Assembly: GCF_015326965.1 (NCBI RefSeq)
Contig: NZ_CP017659.1
Coordinates: 4,964,001 to 5,028,000, forward strand
DNA: 64,000 nucleotides
Direction of reading: 5' to 3'
Source of the DNA: Paenibacillus sp. JZ16
GTDB lineage: Bacteria; Bacillota; Bacilli; Paenibacillales; Paenibacillaceae
The first letter of the stretch is position 1. Every line of letters begins with the position of its first letter. The translations under genes and the position numbers were made by a program. Positions 42,963-51,928 of this stretch are shown one piece after another. The notes beneath the pieces are model-generated. The model searched no databases, had not been told where the DNA came from, and saw nothing but the letters and a program-made list of their open reading frames with translations.

Positions 42963-44423
42963 ATGATACAAAATAATCAAAAGGCGATGGTGATGTTGTC
43001 CATGGATATGCAGTATCGAATTGAAAAAGATTTTCTGGGGGAAAAACAGCTTCCTGTGGAAGCCTATTACGGAATTAATACGGTTAGGGCGGTAGAGAAT
43101 TTTCCGATCAGCGGGGTACCCATCCATGCAGAATTGATATCTGCACTGGGCGAAGTTAAGAAAGCCGCTGCCCTGGCGAACATGGAGCTTGGCCTGCTGC
43201 CGAAAATGATAGGCAGTGCCATTATAGAGGCGGCAGACGAGATCATCGCGGGTAATCTCCGTTCCGAATTTATTGTCGATTCCATCCAGGGCGGAGCAGG
43301 TACTTCGATCAATATGAATATGAATGAGGTATTGGCGAACCGGGCGCTGGAGATTTTGGGGAAACAGAAGGCCGAGTATTTCTACTGCAATCCTAATAAT
43401 CATGTTAATATGTCGCAGTCCACGAACGATGCCATCCCGACGGCGATCCGCATCGCGTCTTACCGTCTGACGCAGGATCTGCTTGAGGTGTTCCGGACCT
43501 TGGTTGCCGGCATTCAGGAGAAGGCCAAGGAATTTGATGATGTCATCAAGATGGGGCGCACGCATCTGCAGGATGCGGTACCGATTCGACTCGGACAAGA
43601 GTTCGGGGCTTATGCCAATGTTCTGACACGTGACATCAACCGGATCGAGCGGGCCGCGCAAGGCTTGCTAGTCGTTAATATGGGGGCGACCGCGGTAGGT
43701 ACGGGGCTTAATGCAACACCGGACTATATGCACAGTGTCGTCCAGCATTTAATTGAGCAGACAGGCTTCTCCTTGAAGCAAGCCGAAGATTTGGTCGATG
43801 CCACCCAGAACACCGATGCGTATATGGAATTGTCGGCTGCGCTCAAAGTGTGTGCCGTGAATTTCTCGAAAATGTGCAACGATATCCGCTTGATGGCTTC
43901 CGGTCCGAGAGCGGGCTTGAACGAATTGAACGTACCGGCAAGACAACCGGGTTCGTCGATTATGCCGGGCAAGGTCAATCCGGTGATGGCCGAGGTCATG
44001 AACCAGGTGTCGTTCCAAGTTATCGGCAATGACCATACGATCAGTTTGGCATGCGAAGCCGGGCAATTCGAACTTAACGTCATGGTTCCTGTCGCAGCGA
44101 ACAACTTAATGCATTCCCTCAAAATCCTGAAGAACGGCATGGATGTGTTCTACAAGAATCTGATGGTCGATCTTACGGCGAATAAGGAACGCTGCAAGTA
44201 CTTCGTGGATAACAGCTACGGCATTATTACGGCATTGAACCCGCATCTGGGTTATGACGTAGCCTCCAGACTCGTGAAGGAAGCGCAGAAGACAGGTCAA
44301 AGCATCAGGGAGATTATTCTGGAGCAGGGTCTTTTGACAGAGGAACAGATCCAGGTCATTCTGGACCCTTATCATATGACATCTCCAGGTATTGCCGGAG
44401 AAGAGTTCCTGCTGAACCAATAA
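42963..44423 (+). CDS. aspA: Aspartate ammonia-lyase
   Basis: A 486-residue enzyme of the fumarase/aspartase superfamily: aspartate to fumarate and ammonia. Signature GSSIMPGKVNPV holds the catalytic Ser on the flexible loop. MSQSTNDAIPTA and GRTHLQDAVPIRLGQEF are the other two conserved regions, and EYFYCNPNNHVNMSQSTND supports aspartase over fumarase. Possible starts are GTG 42954 and ATG 42963; AGGTGA lies five bases before the latter. The gene stands alone between two terminators. No anaerobic or aspartate-transport gene lies next to it. It is cytoplasmic and links amino-acid nitrogen to the citrate cycle. Confidence 0.95.
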   Translation: MIQNNQKAMVMLSMDMQYRIEKDFLGEKQLPVEAYYGINTVRAVENFPISGVPIHAELISALGEVKKAAALANMELGLLPKMIGSAIIEAADEIIAGNLRSEFIVDSIQGGAGTSINMNMNEVLANRALEILGKQKAEYFYCNPNNHVNMSQSTNDAIPTAIRIASYRLTQDLLEVFRTLVAGIQEKAKEFDDVIKMGRTHLQDAVPIRLGQEFGAYANVLTRDINRIERAAQGLLVVNMGATAVGTGLNATPDYMHSVVQHLIEQTGFSLKQAEDLVDATQNTDAYMELSAALKVCAVNFSKMCNDIRLMASGPRAGLNELNVPARQPGSSIMPGKVNPVMAEVMNQVSFQVIGNDHTISLACEAGQFELNVMVPVAANNLMHSLKILKNGMDVFYKNLMVDLTANKERCKYFVDNSYGIITALNPHLGYDVASRLVKEAQKTGQSIREIILEQGLLTEEQIQVILDPYHMTSPGIAGEEFLLNQ

Positions 44424-44448
44424 GGTGTACCCTTGTTTTATCGATACG

Positions 44449-44487
44449 AAGAGCCGACCAAGATGTCATCTTGGTCGGCTCTTTTTT
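44449..44487 (+). terminator. Strong terminator after aspA
   Basis: AAGAGCCGACCAAGATG pairs perfectly with CATCTTGGTCGGCTCTT around one base, then TTTT. The core of the stem is 17 bp, one of the longest in the window. Confidence 0.9.
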
Positions 44488-44589
44488 GGTGCTGTCGATT
44501 ATCTCTGACGGATGTCGTAGATAAAGGCTTATGAAACCGTGTGAGTCTATTTGCAACATATGACCAGCAGAGCAAGGGTGTGATTGGTG

Positions 44590-45201
44590 TTATGGATTGT
44601 TGAGTGCAGCTATAAGAGAGGCGATGACGTTCTTCTCGGGATCATCCAGCTCCTTGTTCGTTTGCCATTGCTCGAGCTCTTCCTCCACCTGTGTAACATT
44701 CTGATAACCAAGATGGTAAGCAATATTGGAAATGACGCTTTGCCTCATATCGTTGTCACTCAAATCAGCGAGTGCTCGAACCACGCCCTTCGTGTCTCTG
44801 GCAAACAATTCTCCTGCAATGGCGGCGTATTGCTCGGCAGAGGCACCGTCGAGATTGGTGGTTGCCATGAACAGGCTCCTGTAATGTTCGGGTTTGATAA
44901 GGGACCGGTGGGTATACAGCAGCTCAAGAGTCTCCAATGTTTTGCCACTGCTCAGGCGGTTGTATTCTGTCCAGTCCATGCCTTCCAATTGAGCAAGCAT
45001 GTTCGTGACTTTATCCTCGGTACTCATGTCTTCTCCTTCATATAATGAAAATACGTTTTCCGCCGTACTGTTGTAGTCCGCCACTGCAGTTGTCGGAGGT
45101 TTGGATGATGGAGCCGGCGCTTCAGCTTGATTGCTCGAACAGGCTGTTACAAGAAATAGGACAGCCATGAGGAACAAGTAAGCCATATTGGGTTTGAACA
45201 T
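44590..45201 (-). CDS. Lipoprotein of unknown function
   Basis: A 203-residue exported protein. The lipobox is LFLVTACSS (lipidated Cys21), followed by a Pro/Ser/Ala linker. The mature part is helical and acidic (EDKVTNMLAQLEGMDWTEYNRL, NDMRQSVISNIAYHLGYQNV, VEEELEQWQTNKELD); no domain is recognised. AAGGAGATGAGAATCC precedes ATG 45201. The divergent kinase at 45448 could sense or control it, but nothing in the sequence shows this. Confidence 0.8.
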   Translation of the reverse strand: MFKPNMAYLFLMAVLFLVTACSSNQAEAPAPSSKPPTTAVADYNSTAENVFSLYEGEDMSTEDKVTNMLAQLEGMDWTEYNRLSSGKTLETLELLYTHRSLIKPEHYRSLFMATTNLDGASAEQYAAIAGELFARDTKGVVRALADLSDNDMRQSVISNIAYHLGYQNVTQVEEELEQWQTNKELDDPEKNVIASLIAALNNP

Positions 45202-45447
45202 GGATTCTCATCTCCTTTACATCCTAAACGGATATTTGCTGTAAATAGTTACATAAACAGGAGGAGAACATAAGAATATGTTTCCAAATATCTGCTTATC
45301 CCGTATACCTTGATAAATGTTAAGATGAAAGCTGCCATGTTCACATTCGATTAAGTTTTACTGGCAGGCTCCATTTGCCGATAAAAGTGATAGAATAAAC
45401 GTTAGGTTACGTTAAAGTGGCAGTATGATAAAAAGGGGCATGTGGTT

Positions 45448-47055
45448 TTGGATAATCGATGTGGTGAAATAACCGATCAGGAGATCATTCGGCAAACGAA
45501 GCAGCAGTGTATAGACAAGGGGATGAACCCGGAGCTGATTCCAACACATACGAATCGATTGAATGACGAAGTATTGGCCGCAAGGCGTGCAAAATATAAA
45601 GAATACATCGAAGTGATACAGGTTTTCGTGAATAAGTTTCTTTCTTCAGGATCAGGAAACCCTGTCGTGATTACGATTACGGATAACGAGGGATTCATTC
45701 TTGATATGGAAGGGGACCCGACCATCATAGAAACAGCCCGGTATTTGGGTATCACCGAGGGCAACGGCTATTCCCAAGAAGATGGTCCAAGCTCTATTGA
45801 TCTGTGTCTCCGGTACGAACGTCCGTTTACGTTGATAGGAGAGGATCATTTTCATCACATTCTGCACCGTATGGCATGTTATTCGGCTCCCTTTCACAGC
45901 GTGGATGGGAAGGAAATCCTAGGAACCATTTCTCTAATGACGAACAGGGAGTTTGTTCACCCACATTTGCATGCTTTGTTGTGCACGATGGCCGATTCCC
46001 TGGAACGGGAGATGGTTACCCGCAAACAGAACACGCAGCTGCAAACCTTGAATCAGGTGCTTCTCGGAACGAATCATTATGGCGTGATCATTACCGATGC
46101 AAAGGGTCAGATTCTGGAGATGAACGAAACCAGCTTAAGCCTGCTGTACAAAGGCGGCAGTGATCGGAGACGAACCCAATATGTGGGTCGCTCGGTGTTT
46201 GGTATTAAGCCGATTGGCGAGTATTATGAGCAGGTGATACACCGGCAGCAAATCTGCATCGGAGAAGAGCTTTCGCTTGAGATATCCGGAAACATGAATC
46301 ATTATATACTGGATGTTCAGCCTGCTTACGACCGTGGGGGACAGCTCATGCGGGTGGTAGGTTTTCTTCGTGATATTACGGAGTTGAAGCGTACGGAGGA
46401 AGTACTGCGGAATACGGAAAAGCTGGTGTTTGCCGGTCAGGTTGCCGTAAGCATCGCCCATGAAGTGCGTAACCCGCTCACCACGGTGAAGGGAATGCTC
46501 CAGTTGGCGAATAAGGAGGCCTGTCTTCGGCACTATGATCTGATCATGTCCGAGCTGGAACGGGCCAATCTGATGGTAGGGGAATTTATGATTTTGGGCA
46601 AGCCCCAGGCTGCGGTCTTTAAGCTTGAGGACTGCGGTCAAATTCTGGATGAGGTGCTCCACTTGTTTGCGATCCAGGCGGAGCTTAGCGGGATTGAAAT
46701 GACCCGAAACATCGGGCAGAATGCTACGATTCTATGCGACCGGAACCAGATTAAGCAAGTTTTTCTTAATATTCTGAAGAATGCGATGGAAGCCTTGCCG
46801 CATGGCGGGAACATTCACATTCATCTGGATGTGCAGGAAGGATATCAACGCGTGATCTTTACGGATAACGGCTCCGGCATGACGGACGATGTGCTCCAGC
46901 GGATTGGGGAGCCATTTCATACGACCAAGCCGGACGGCAATGGCCTTGGCATTATGATCGTCCATCGGATCATGGAGAGCCATAATGGCAGGATTGTCAT
47001 CCGGAGCGAGGAAGAGCGAGGGACATCGGTCGAAATAAGTCTGCCGATCTCGTAA
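45448..47055 (+). CDS. Orphan PAS-domain sensor histidine kinase (NtrB/AtoS-like)
   Basis: A 535-residue soluble kinase without membrane helices. Residues about 45-175 resemble a GAF-type sensor of sigma-54 activators, with the AVVITITDNEGFIL pattern written here as PVVITITDNEGFILDMEGDP. A PAS domain follows (GTNHYGVIITDAKGQILEMN... to FLRDITELKR). The catalytic core has SIAHEVRNPLTTVKGML with His338, the N-box VFLNILKNAMEALPH and the ATP lid FTDNGSGMTDD...GNGLGIMIVHRI. The frame opens at GTG 45442 but TTG 45448 is better spaced from AAAAGGGG. No response regulator gene lies next to it; the Na/Pi transporter follows 106 bases on. Confidence 0.9.
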   Translation: MDNRCGEITDQEIIRQTKQQCIDKGMNPELIPTHTNRLNDEVLAARRAKYKEYIEVIQVFVNKFLSSGSGNPVVITITDNEGFILDMEGDPTIIETARYLGITEGNGYSQEDGPSSIDLCLRYERPFTLIGEDHFHHILHRMACYSAPFHSVDGKEILGTISLMTNREFVHPHLHALLCTMADSLEREMVTRKQNTQLQTLNQVLLGTNHYGVIITDAKGQILEMNETSLSLLYKGGSDRRRTQYVGRSVFGIKPIGEYYEQVIHRQQICIGEELSLEISGNMNHYILDVQPAYDRGGQLMRVVGFLRDITELKRTEEVLRNTEKLVFAGQVAVSIAHEVRNPLTTVKGMLQLANKEACLRHYDLIMSELERANLMVGEFMILGKPQAAVFKLEDCGQILDEVLHLFAIQAELSGIEMTRNIGQNATILCDRNQIKQVFLNILKNAMEALPHGGNIHIHLDVQEGYQRVIFTDNGSGMTDDVLQRIGEPFHTTKPDGNGLGIMIVHRIMESHNGRIVIRSEEERGTSVEISLPIS

Positions 47056-47161
47056 TATGTCGATACTTAGATAGGTGTAACTTGTTGTGATATTATGCTA
47101 AATTATTAGAGGGTTTTTATATCCACACTACGAGGTTGACATCTAAAGGAGGATTTTTTTC

Positions 47162-48778
47162 TTGGATTGGCAGGATATCCTATTTAAGTTTGTAGGCGGC
47201 TTGGGCATTTTTCTGTTCGGCATCAAGTACATGTCGGACGGACTGCAGAAGTCAGCAGGAGACAAAATGCGCGGGTTGCTGGAGAAATACACGTCCAACC
47301 CGGTGCTGGGCGTGCTGGTCGGTGTCGGTGTCACGATTCTGATTCAATCCTCATCAGGAACGACCGTGATGGCGATCGGACTGGTCAATGCGGGACTGAT
47401 GACACTTCGACAAGCCATAGGCGTTATTATGGGCGCCAACATTGGCACAACCATGACTGCATTTATCGTGGGGATCAAAATTGAAGAATATGCACTGCCC
47501 ATTATTGCGGTAGGAGCGTTCTTTTTATTTTTCTTTAACAAGAAAAGATTTCAATATATTGGCCAAGTGATTTTTGGCTTTGGTACCCTGTTCCTAGGGT
47601 TGTCGACTATGGGCAGTGGGGTGAAGCCGCTTAGTCAGCTTCCTGCCTTCACGGATTTTATGATCCAGCTAAAGGACCAACCGATCATGGCTCTTATTGT
47701 TGGTACTTTGTTCACGGTGATTGTGCAAAGCTCAAGCGCGACTATCGGTATATTGCAGACGATTGCAGACGAAGGCATGATCAGCCTCCAAGGATCGCTA
47801 CCGATCCTGTTTGGCGATAACATCGGGACCACCATTACGGCAGTGCTTGCTTCGATTGGCGCAACAGTCGCCGCAAAGCGAACAGCCTTGGTGCACGTCA
47901 TCTTTAACGTCATCGGTGCCATTATCTTTATGATTCTGCTGATTCCCGTGCATTCTCTGGTGGCGTGGCTGGGTGAAGGCGTTAATATTCGGATGCAAAT
48001 CGCGTACGCTCACGGCATCTTCAATACGACCAATGCCCTGATCTTCCTGCCTCTAATTCCGACTCTGGCCTGGATCGTAACCAAGATCATTCCCGGCAAA
48101 ATGCAGGAAATTGAATTTAAGGCGATTTATTTGGATGAACGTTTACTGGCCACACCGGCTGTCGCTTTTGGACAAGCCCAGCATGAAATTCTGCGCATGG
48201 GGCAATATGCCCGAGAGACGCTCAATGATGCGTCTGCTTTCTTTTTCAGCAGGGAACCCCGGGTGGGGGAACTCGCCCTGCAGAAGGAAGAGCTTATCAA
48301 CGAATTGAATCGGAAAATTACGGATTATATGGTGAAAATCCAGCAGCAGAACGGATTGCCGGAAGGGGAGTCCGAAAAAGCCTCCGGTTGGTTCCAACTG
48401 GTGAACGATATTGAGCGGATCGGCGATCATGCGGAAAATATCGTGGAGCTCTCCGAATTCAGCATTAATAAAAAGGTTGAGTTCTCAGAGGAAGCCGGGC
48501 GCGAGCTGAAGGAAATGCTGTCCTTAGCCGACAAGGCGGTGGAACGGGCGCTGACTGCGTTAGAGCATAATGACGTGGCCGCGGCTCAAGAGGTGCTGGA
48601 CTATGAGCGGCAATTAGACGAGATGGAAGTTAGGTTCCGCAAGAGTCATATCCAGCGGTTGAACCAGAATCTGTGCACAGGGAACTCTGGAGCGGTCTAT
48701 CTGGATATTCTGAGCAACTTGGAACGTGTCGGAGACCACAGTAAGAACATCGCTCAATTCGTCATGCACGAGGAGTAG
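47162..48778 (+). CDS. Na/Pi cotransporter family protein with PhoU-like tail
   Basis: A 538-residue protein. The N-terminal part (about 1-320) has two inverted repeats, each with the QSSS motif: ILIQSSSGTTVMAIGLVNAG and VIVQSSSATIGILQTIADEG. This is the NptA/YjbB fold of sodium-phosphate symporters or phosphate exporters. The C-terminal 200 residues are a helical PhoU-like domain (NDIERIGDHAENIVELSEFS and LSNLERVGDHSKNIAQFV). TTG 47162 follows AAAGGAGGATTTTTTTC. Transport direction cannot be read. It stands alone with a strong terminator, although the upstream kinase lies within 106 bases. Confidence 0.92.
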   Translation: MDWQDILFKFVGGLGIFLFGIKYMSDGLQKSAGDKMRGLLEKYTSNPVLGVLVGVGVTILIQSSSGTTVMAIGLVNAGLMTLRQAIGVIMGANIGTTMTAFIVGIKIEEYALPIIAVGAFFLFFFNKKRFQYIGQVIFGFGTLFLGLSTMGSGVKPLSQLPAFTDFMIQLKDQPIMALIVGTLFTVIVQSSSATIGILQTIADEGMISLQGSLPILFGDNIGTTITAVLASIGATVAAKRTALVHVIFNVIGAIIFMILLIPVHSLVAWLGEGVNIRMQIAYAHGIFNTTNALIFLPLIPTLAWIVTKIIPGKMQEIEFKAIYLDERLLATPAVAFGQAQHEILRMGQYARETLNDASAFFFSREPRVGELALQKEELINELNRKITDYMVKIQQQNGLPEGESEKASGWFQLVNDIERIGDHAENIVELSEFSINKKVEFSEEAGRELKEMLSLADKAVERALTALEHNDVAAAQEVLDYERQLDEMEVRFRKSHIQRLNQNLCTGNSGAVYLDILSNLERVGDHSKNIAQFVMHEE

Positions 48779-48802
48779 GCTTAATCGATATGGATTCCAT
48801 AG

Positions 48803-48863
48803 AAACAGCGCTGGCCAAGCCAGTCCTTAGAACTCAAGGACAGGGCATGCCAGCGCTGTTTGT
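48803..48863 (+). terminator. Bidirectional terminator after the Na/Pi gene
   Basis: AAACAGCGCTGGC pairs with GCCAGCGCTGTTT, and inner TCCTT with AAGGA. Convergent genes end on both sides. Confidence 0.8.
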
Positions 48864-48885
48864 TATAGGATGAAGTACTTCATCC

Positions 48886-49344
48886 TTATTCCCAGTAACG
48901 GGACATAATGTCCGTAGCCCATTCGGGCTGCTTGGTCTGCGTCTTCGGCAAAAACTCCTCCATGACAGGTTTGATATCAACGACGGGAGTCCCGTCTATG
49001 GCATCCAGCCCTTTTACGAAAACGGACCTGCCCTCTCTGCTTACCAACTCCACCATGGTGGCTCCTAGTCTGTTGGGTCGGTTCTTGCCCCGCTGGGCGA
49101 AGATACCGACCTTGGGAAAGCTCGGATTATTTCGCGGATGTCTCGCCGCGTACTGGATGCTGTCGTCCTGGACGAGATGGAATACATAGATGATTTCGAG
49201 GTGGCTGAACGTTTCAATCCCATCCAGGGAGCTTTCATCCCACGCTTCGCCCAGCTTGATCTCCGAGATGACATCCCCCCAGTAATCATCCTGAATCGCC
49301 TTTCTTTCGTTATGGACCATTCCGATTGCCTGTATCGTATACAT
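48886..49344 (-). CDS. TrmO/TsaA-like tRNA methyltransferase family protein
   Basis: A 152-residue beta-barrel protein of the TsaA/UPF0066 family, whose best-known member TrmO methylates the t6A37 of threonine tRNAs with S-adenosylmethionine. Family stretches are YTIQAIGMVHNERK, ARHPRNNPSFPKVGIFAQRGKNRPNRLGATMVELV and LDAIDGTPVVDIKPV. Compared with TrmO (about 230) it is short and lacks the extra C-terminal part, so its substrate may differ. AAAAGGAGGTTAACGC precedes ATG 49344. It is followed on the same strand by nothing before the terminator; the AraC gene lies upstream by 19 bases and may share its transcript. Confidence 0.85.
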   Translation of the reverse strand: MYTIQAIGMVHNERKAIQDDYWGDVISEIKLGEAWDESSLDGIETFSHLEIIYVFHLVQDDSIQYAARHPRNNPSFPKVGIFAQRGKNRPNRLGATMVELVSREGRSVFVKGLDAIDGTPVVDIKPVMEEFLPKTQTKQPEWATDIMSRYWE

Positions 49345-49363
49345 GCGTTAACCTCCTTTTAGG

Positions 49364-50170
49364 TTATCGTTCCTTCATATAAACTTCCGGCGTTTTACCG
49401 ATCACCGCTTTAAAATCCCGGATAAAATGCGACTGGTCGTAATAGCCCATGTCCATGGCCAATTGCAGTGCATCCTGTTGATCAAGGCCTTCAAGCATCT
49501 CGGCGGCATTTTGCAGCCGGTATAGGCGGATCACCCATTTAGGGCTTACCCCGACGTACTGCTTGAACAGGCGCTGAAGTGATCTCGGGCTCATCTGGAA
49601 CCATTCGCTAACCTGCTCGACTCGGATGATGTCCCGGTTGTGATGAATGTGATCGATGATGGTATGAATCCGTTCGATATGTTCGTCTTCTTCGGGGAGA
49701 ACACGGCGGATAAGCTCCTCCATGTACCTGACTTTTTGCTCCGGTTCTTCTGCGGTCAATAGCTGCTGTTCCAGCGTATGGGAGTCGACTCGGAGAATCT
49801 CCATGGTCCCTATGGAGGAATCCGTCAGACGGTCCATGGATGTGTTCACGAACGGATAGAATCCGCCGGGTCTGAACTTGATTCCGAATACTTGGCCCCT
49901 CCCCTCCAGATGGTGGGAATGCCTGGTGCTGGATACGCCGTAAAAAGCGGTTCGATGAAGCTGGACGACCAAGTTTGCGCAAGGATTAGGAACAACATCC
50001 TGCAGATGAGGCTCCTGACCGGTTAAATCCCAATGAATGATCCAGTAATGCTTGATGAAATAGGAAAGGTCGCTGGATGGGGGAATTCGCAGGAGCTGGA
50101 ACTTCTCTCCGGCTCTTTTCATGTTCAAAATGCCAAGGCTGGACTGATGAGGATGCTGAATCATGGACAT
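49364..50170 (-). CDS. AraC-family regulator with DUF6597-like N-terminal domain
   Basis: A 268-residue regulator. The N-terminal domain (LRIPPSSDLSYFIKHYWIIHWDL, DVVPNPCANLVVQL, GQVFGIKFRPGGFYPF) is the DUF6597 type found in regulators that carry HTH_18. The C-terminal HTH reads VEQVSEWFQMSPRSLQRLF and ALQLAMDMGYYDQSHFIRDF, ending GKTPEVYMKER. GGAGGTGTTT precedes ATG 50170; the TTG at 50182 opens the frame but lies before that site. It lies 19 bases upstream of the TrmO-like gene. Target and ligand are unknown. Confidence 0.88.
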   Translation of the reverse strand: MSMIQHPHQSSLGILNMKRAGEKFQLLRIPPSSDLSYFIKHYWIIHWDLTGQEPHLQDVVPNPCANLVVQLHRTAFYGVSSTRHSHHLEGRGQVFGIKFRPGGFYPFVNTSMDRLTDSSIGTMEILRVDSHTLEQQLLTAEEPEQKVRYMEELIRRVLPEEDEHIERIHTIIDHIHHNRDIIRVEQVSEWFQMSPRSLQRLFKQYVGVSPKWVIRLYRLQNAAEMLEGLDQQDALQLAMDMGYYDQSHFIRDFKAVIGKTPEVYMKER

Positions 50171-50395
50171 AAACACCTCCAATTAATCCGTAGCAGGCCT
50201 GGATCGATAGACCATAGATCACTGGCCCCATACGGGACTTGTGCTTGTGATTTGAAGTGATTTGAAGTGATTCCATAGGTTGCAGCCTGTCGCATTTTTA
50301 CAATACTTGGATCGCAACTGCTTGATAACATCATCATATCACAGGAGGACAAGTCGGTCTTCCTGCGCATTTTATAGAGGGTAGGAGGAAGCTGC

Positions 50396-50848
50396 ATGGA
50401 GCCGTTGCAATATGAGTTTTATATCGGTGCTTCGCCGGAGAAGGTATGGGATGTCTTAATTTCGCCGGAGGGTACGCGGGCCACCTTTTTCGGGAGCGAA
50501 CTGAGATCTTCATTTGAAGTCGGGGAGCCTTATGCTTATGTGGGTCCGGGGAATGACGGGGAGGAGACGGTTCATGTCTATGGGAAGGTTCTGGCTTATG
50601 AGCCGCAGAAGACACTGAGTCTGTCCGAGCATCCGGGGCCGTCGTATTATGCCAATCATGAGGAGCTGGAGTCTCGGATTACATTCACTCTCGAGCCGGT
50701 AGGGAATTGTACCAAGCTGACGCTCGTCAATGATCAATATACGCCAAATCACCCGTCCCGTGCCAAGGCAGCGGAAGGCTGGTGGATGACCATGAGCATT
50801 CTGAAGACCTATGCGGAGACGGGGAAGACGCTGGAATTAGGCTGGTAG
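50396..50848 (+). CDS. SRPBCC (AHSA1-like) protein
   Basis: A 150-residue helix-grip protein. YEFYIGASPEKVWDVLISPEGT is the usual start of AHSA1-type polyketide-cyclase-like proteins, followed by TFFGSELRSSFEVGEPYAYVG and TLVNDQYTPNH in the later strands. It likely binds a small hydrophobic ligand; function is not known. GGAGGAAGCTGC precedes ATG 50396. In the 213-base gap before it, TGATTTGAAG is repeated in tandem (50248-50272). Confidence 0.85.
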   Translation: MEPLQYEFYIGASPEKVWDVLISPEGTRATFFGSELRSSFEVGEPYAYVGPGNDGEETVHVYGKVLAYEPQKTLSLSEHPGPSYYANHEELESRITFTLEPVGNCTKLTLVNDQYTPNHPSRAKAAEGWWMTMSILKTYAETGKTLELGW

Positions 50849-50958
50849 CCAGAGGGTGAATAATCGGCATATGGCCGACAGCATCCAAGCATCCGGCTGG
50901 ACTGTACCGTTACGCATGATGCATGGAATCGTTATATGCCCAGGAAAGAAAGTCGATT

Positions 50959-50982
50959 AAAGAGCCGTAATGGCTCTTTTTT
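50959..50982 (+). terminator. Terminator after the SRPBCC gene
   Basis: AAAGAGCC, loop GTAAT, GGCTCTTTTTT. It lies in a 309-base gap (50849-51157) where I see no gene. Confidence 0.8.
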
Positions 50983-51157
50983 GCGGGGGTTTATAGAGGC
51001 AGGCAGCAGGCGTATAAGCCGTTTAGTTTCTTCACCGTGTGTATTTTATAGGAGGTTTGGAGTCTGATCAGTCAGAAGCCTATTTACGGTGTGTAGCAGA
51101 TGGATAGATTGTACCAATAAGGAAACTCTATACCTAAAAAGGAAGGGAGGTCCAAGG

Positions 51158-51760
51158 GTGAGCTGGATCATGATTTTGAAGGCGGTGGGAATTATTGTTG
51201 CCGGAACCATCCTATTTCGGATCGGCGGCAGAAAATCCATCTCACAGATGACCATTACGCAGGTTGTCATTATGATCGGGATTGGTTCATTGCTCGTACA
51301 GCCTCTAAGCGGTCAGGGCTATTGGGTTACGATCGGGGTTGCTGCCGTCCTCATTCTCTCTATGGTTATTATGGAGTACATCGAGTATAAGGCTGACGGG
51401 CTGGAGACGTTAATCTCCGGCAAATCGGTGGTGGTCATTGAACACGGCAAACTTCATGAGGCCAGTCTCGACAAGCTGAGACTCACGGTGGATAAGCTGG
51501 AGATGAGGCTAAGACAGGCGGGAATCGCCAATATATCGGACGTGGAGTGGGCTACGCTGGAGGTCAGCGGAAATCTGGGATACACCTTGAAGAGCCATAA
51601 GCAACCGGCTACAAAAGAGGATATTAACCAGCTTATGGCGCTCATTAGCCAGATTGTCCCTGTCCCTGCCACACCTCAATCGGAGACCAGCTCCGCTGCT
51701 AGTCTCTTCTCTGAAATCAAGAACGGCCATCAGTCGAAAGTGCCGGAGAAATGGCAGTAA
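51158..51760 (+). CDS. DUF421 (YetF/YcaP-like) membrane protein
   Basis: A 200-residue protein. Three membrane helices occupy residues about 5-80 (ILKAVGIIVAGTILFRIGGRKSISQMT is the family mark, with RIGGRKS), and a soluble YetF-like domain follows (LISGKSVVVIEHGKLHEASLDKLRLTVDKLEMRLRQAGI, SDVEWATLEVSGNLGYTLK). The open frame reaches 51089 but GGGAGGTCCAAGG before GTG 51158 fixes the start. Family members occur in spore-forming bacteria and some affect spore or membrane stability; the exact role is not known. It is closed by a terminator at 51792. Confidence 0.87.
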   Translation: MSWIMILKAVGIIVAGTILFRIGGRKSISQMTITQVVIMIGIGSLLVQPLSGQGYWVTIGVAAVLILSMVIMEYIEYKADGLETLISGKSVVVIEHGKLHEASLDKLRLTVDKLEMRLRQAGIANISDVEWATLEVSGNLGYTLKSHKQPATKEDINQLMALISQIVPVPATPQSETSSAASLFSEIKNGHQSKVPEKWQ

Positions 51761-51791
51761 TTAGAACTGGAGTGGAATGACGAATCGGTTG

Positions 51792-51828
51792 AGAACCAAA
51801 AGTGGGAGTTGCTTCGCTTTTGGTTCTT
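51792..51828 (+). terminator. Terminator after the DUF421 gene
   Basis: AGAACCAAAAG pairs perfectly with CTTTTGGTTCT around 14 bases, then TTC. Confidence 0.7.
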
Positions 51829-51832
51829 TCAC

Positions 51833-51860
51833 TTGCCAAATTTCCGATAGCGGGTATGAT
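51833..51860 (+). promoter_or_regulatory. Possible SigA promoter of the GGDEY-HTH gene
   Basis: TTGCCA (51833-51838), 16-base spacer, TATGAT (51855-51860), about 65 bases before the ATG at 51929. Confidence 0.5.
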
Positions 51861-51928
51861 TTAGGTATCCATCCCGGCTTGCCGATAAGCGGCTTCCCGG
51901 CAATGGGAAAGATGGGAGTGAATGAAAC

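Noticed and set aside
50248..50272. Tandem 10-bp repeat TGATTTGAAG
   Set aside because: Only about two and a half copies; too short to call a functional repeat.
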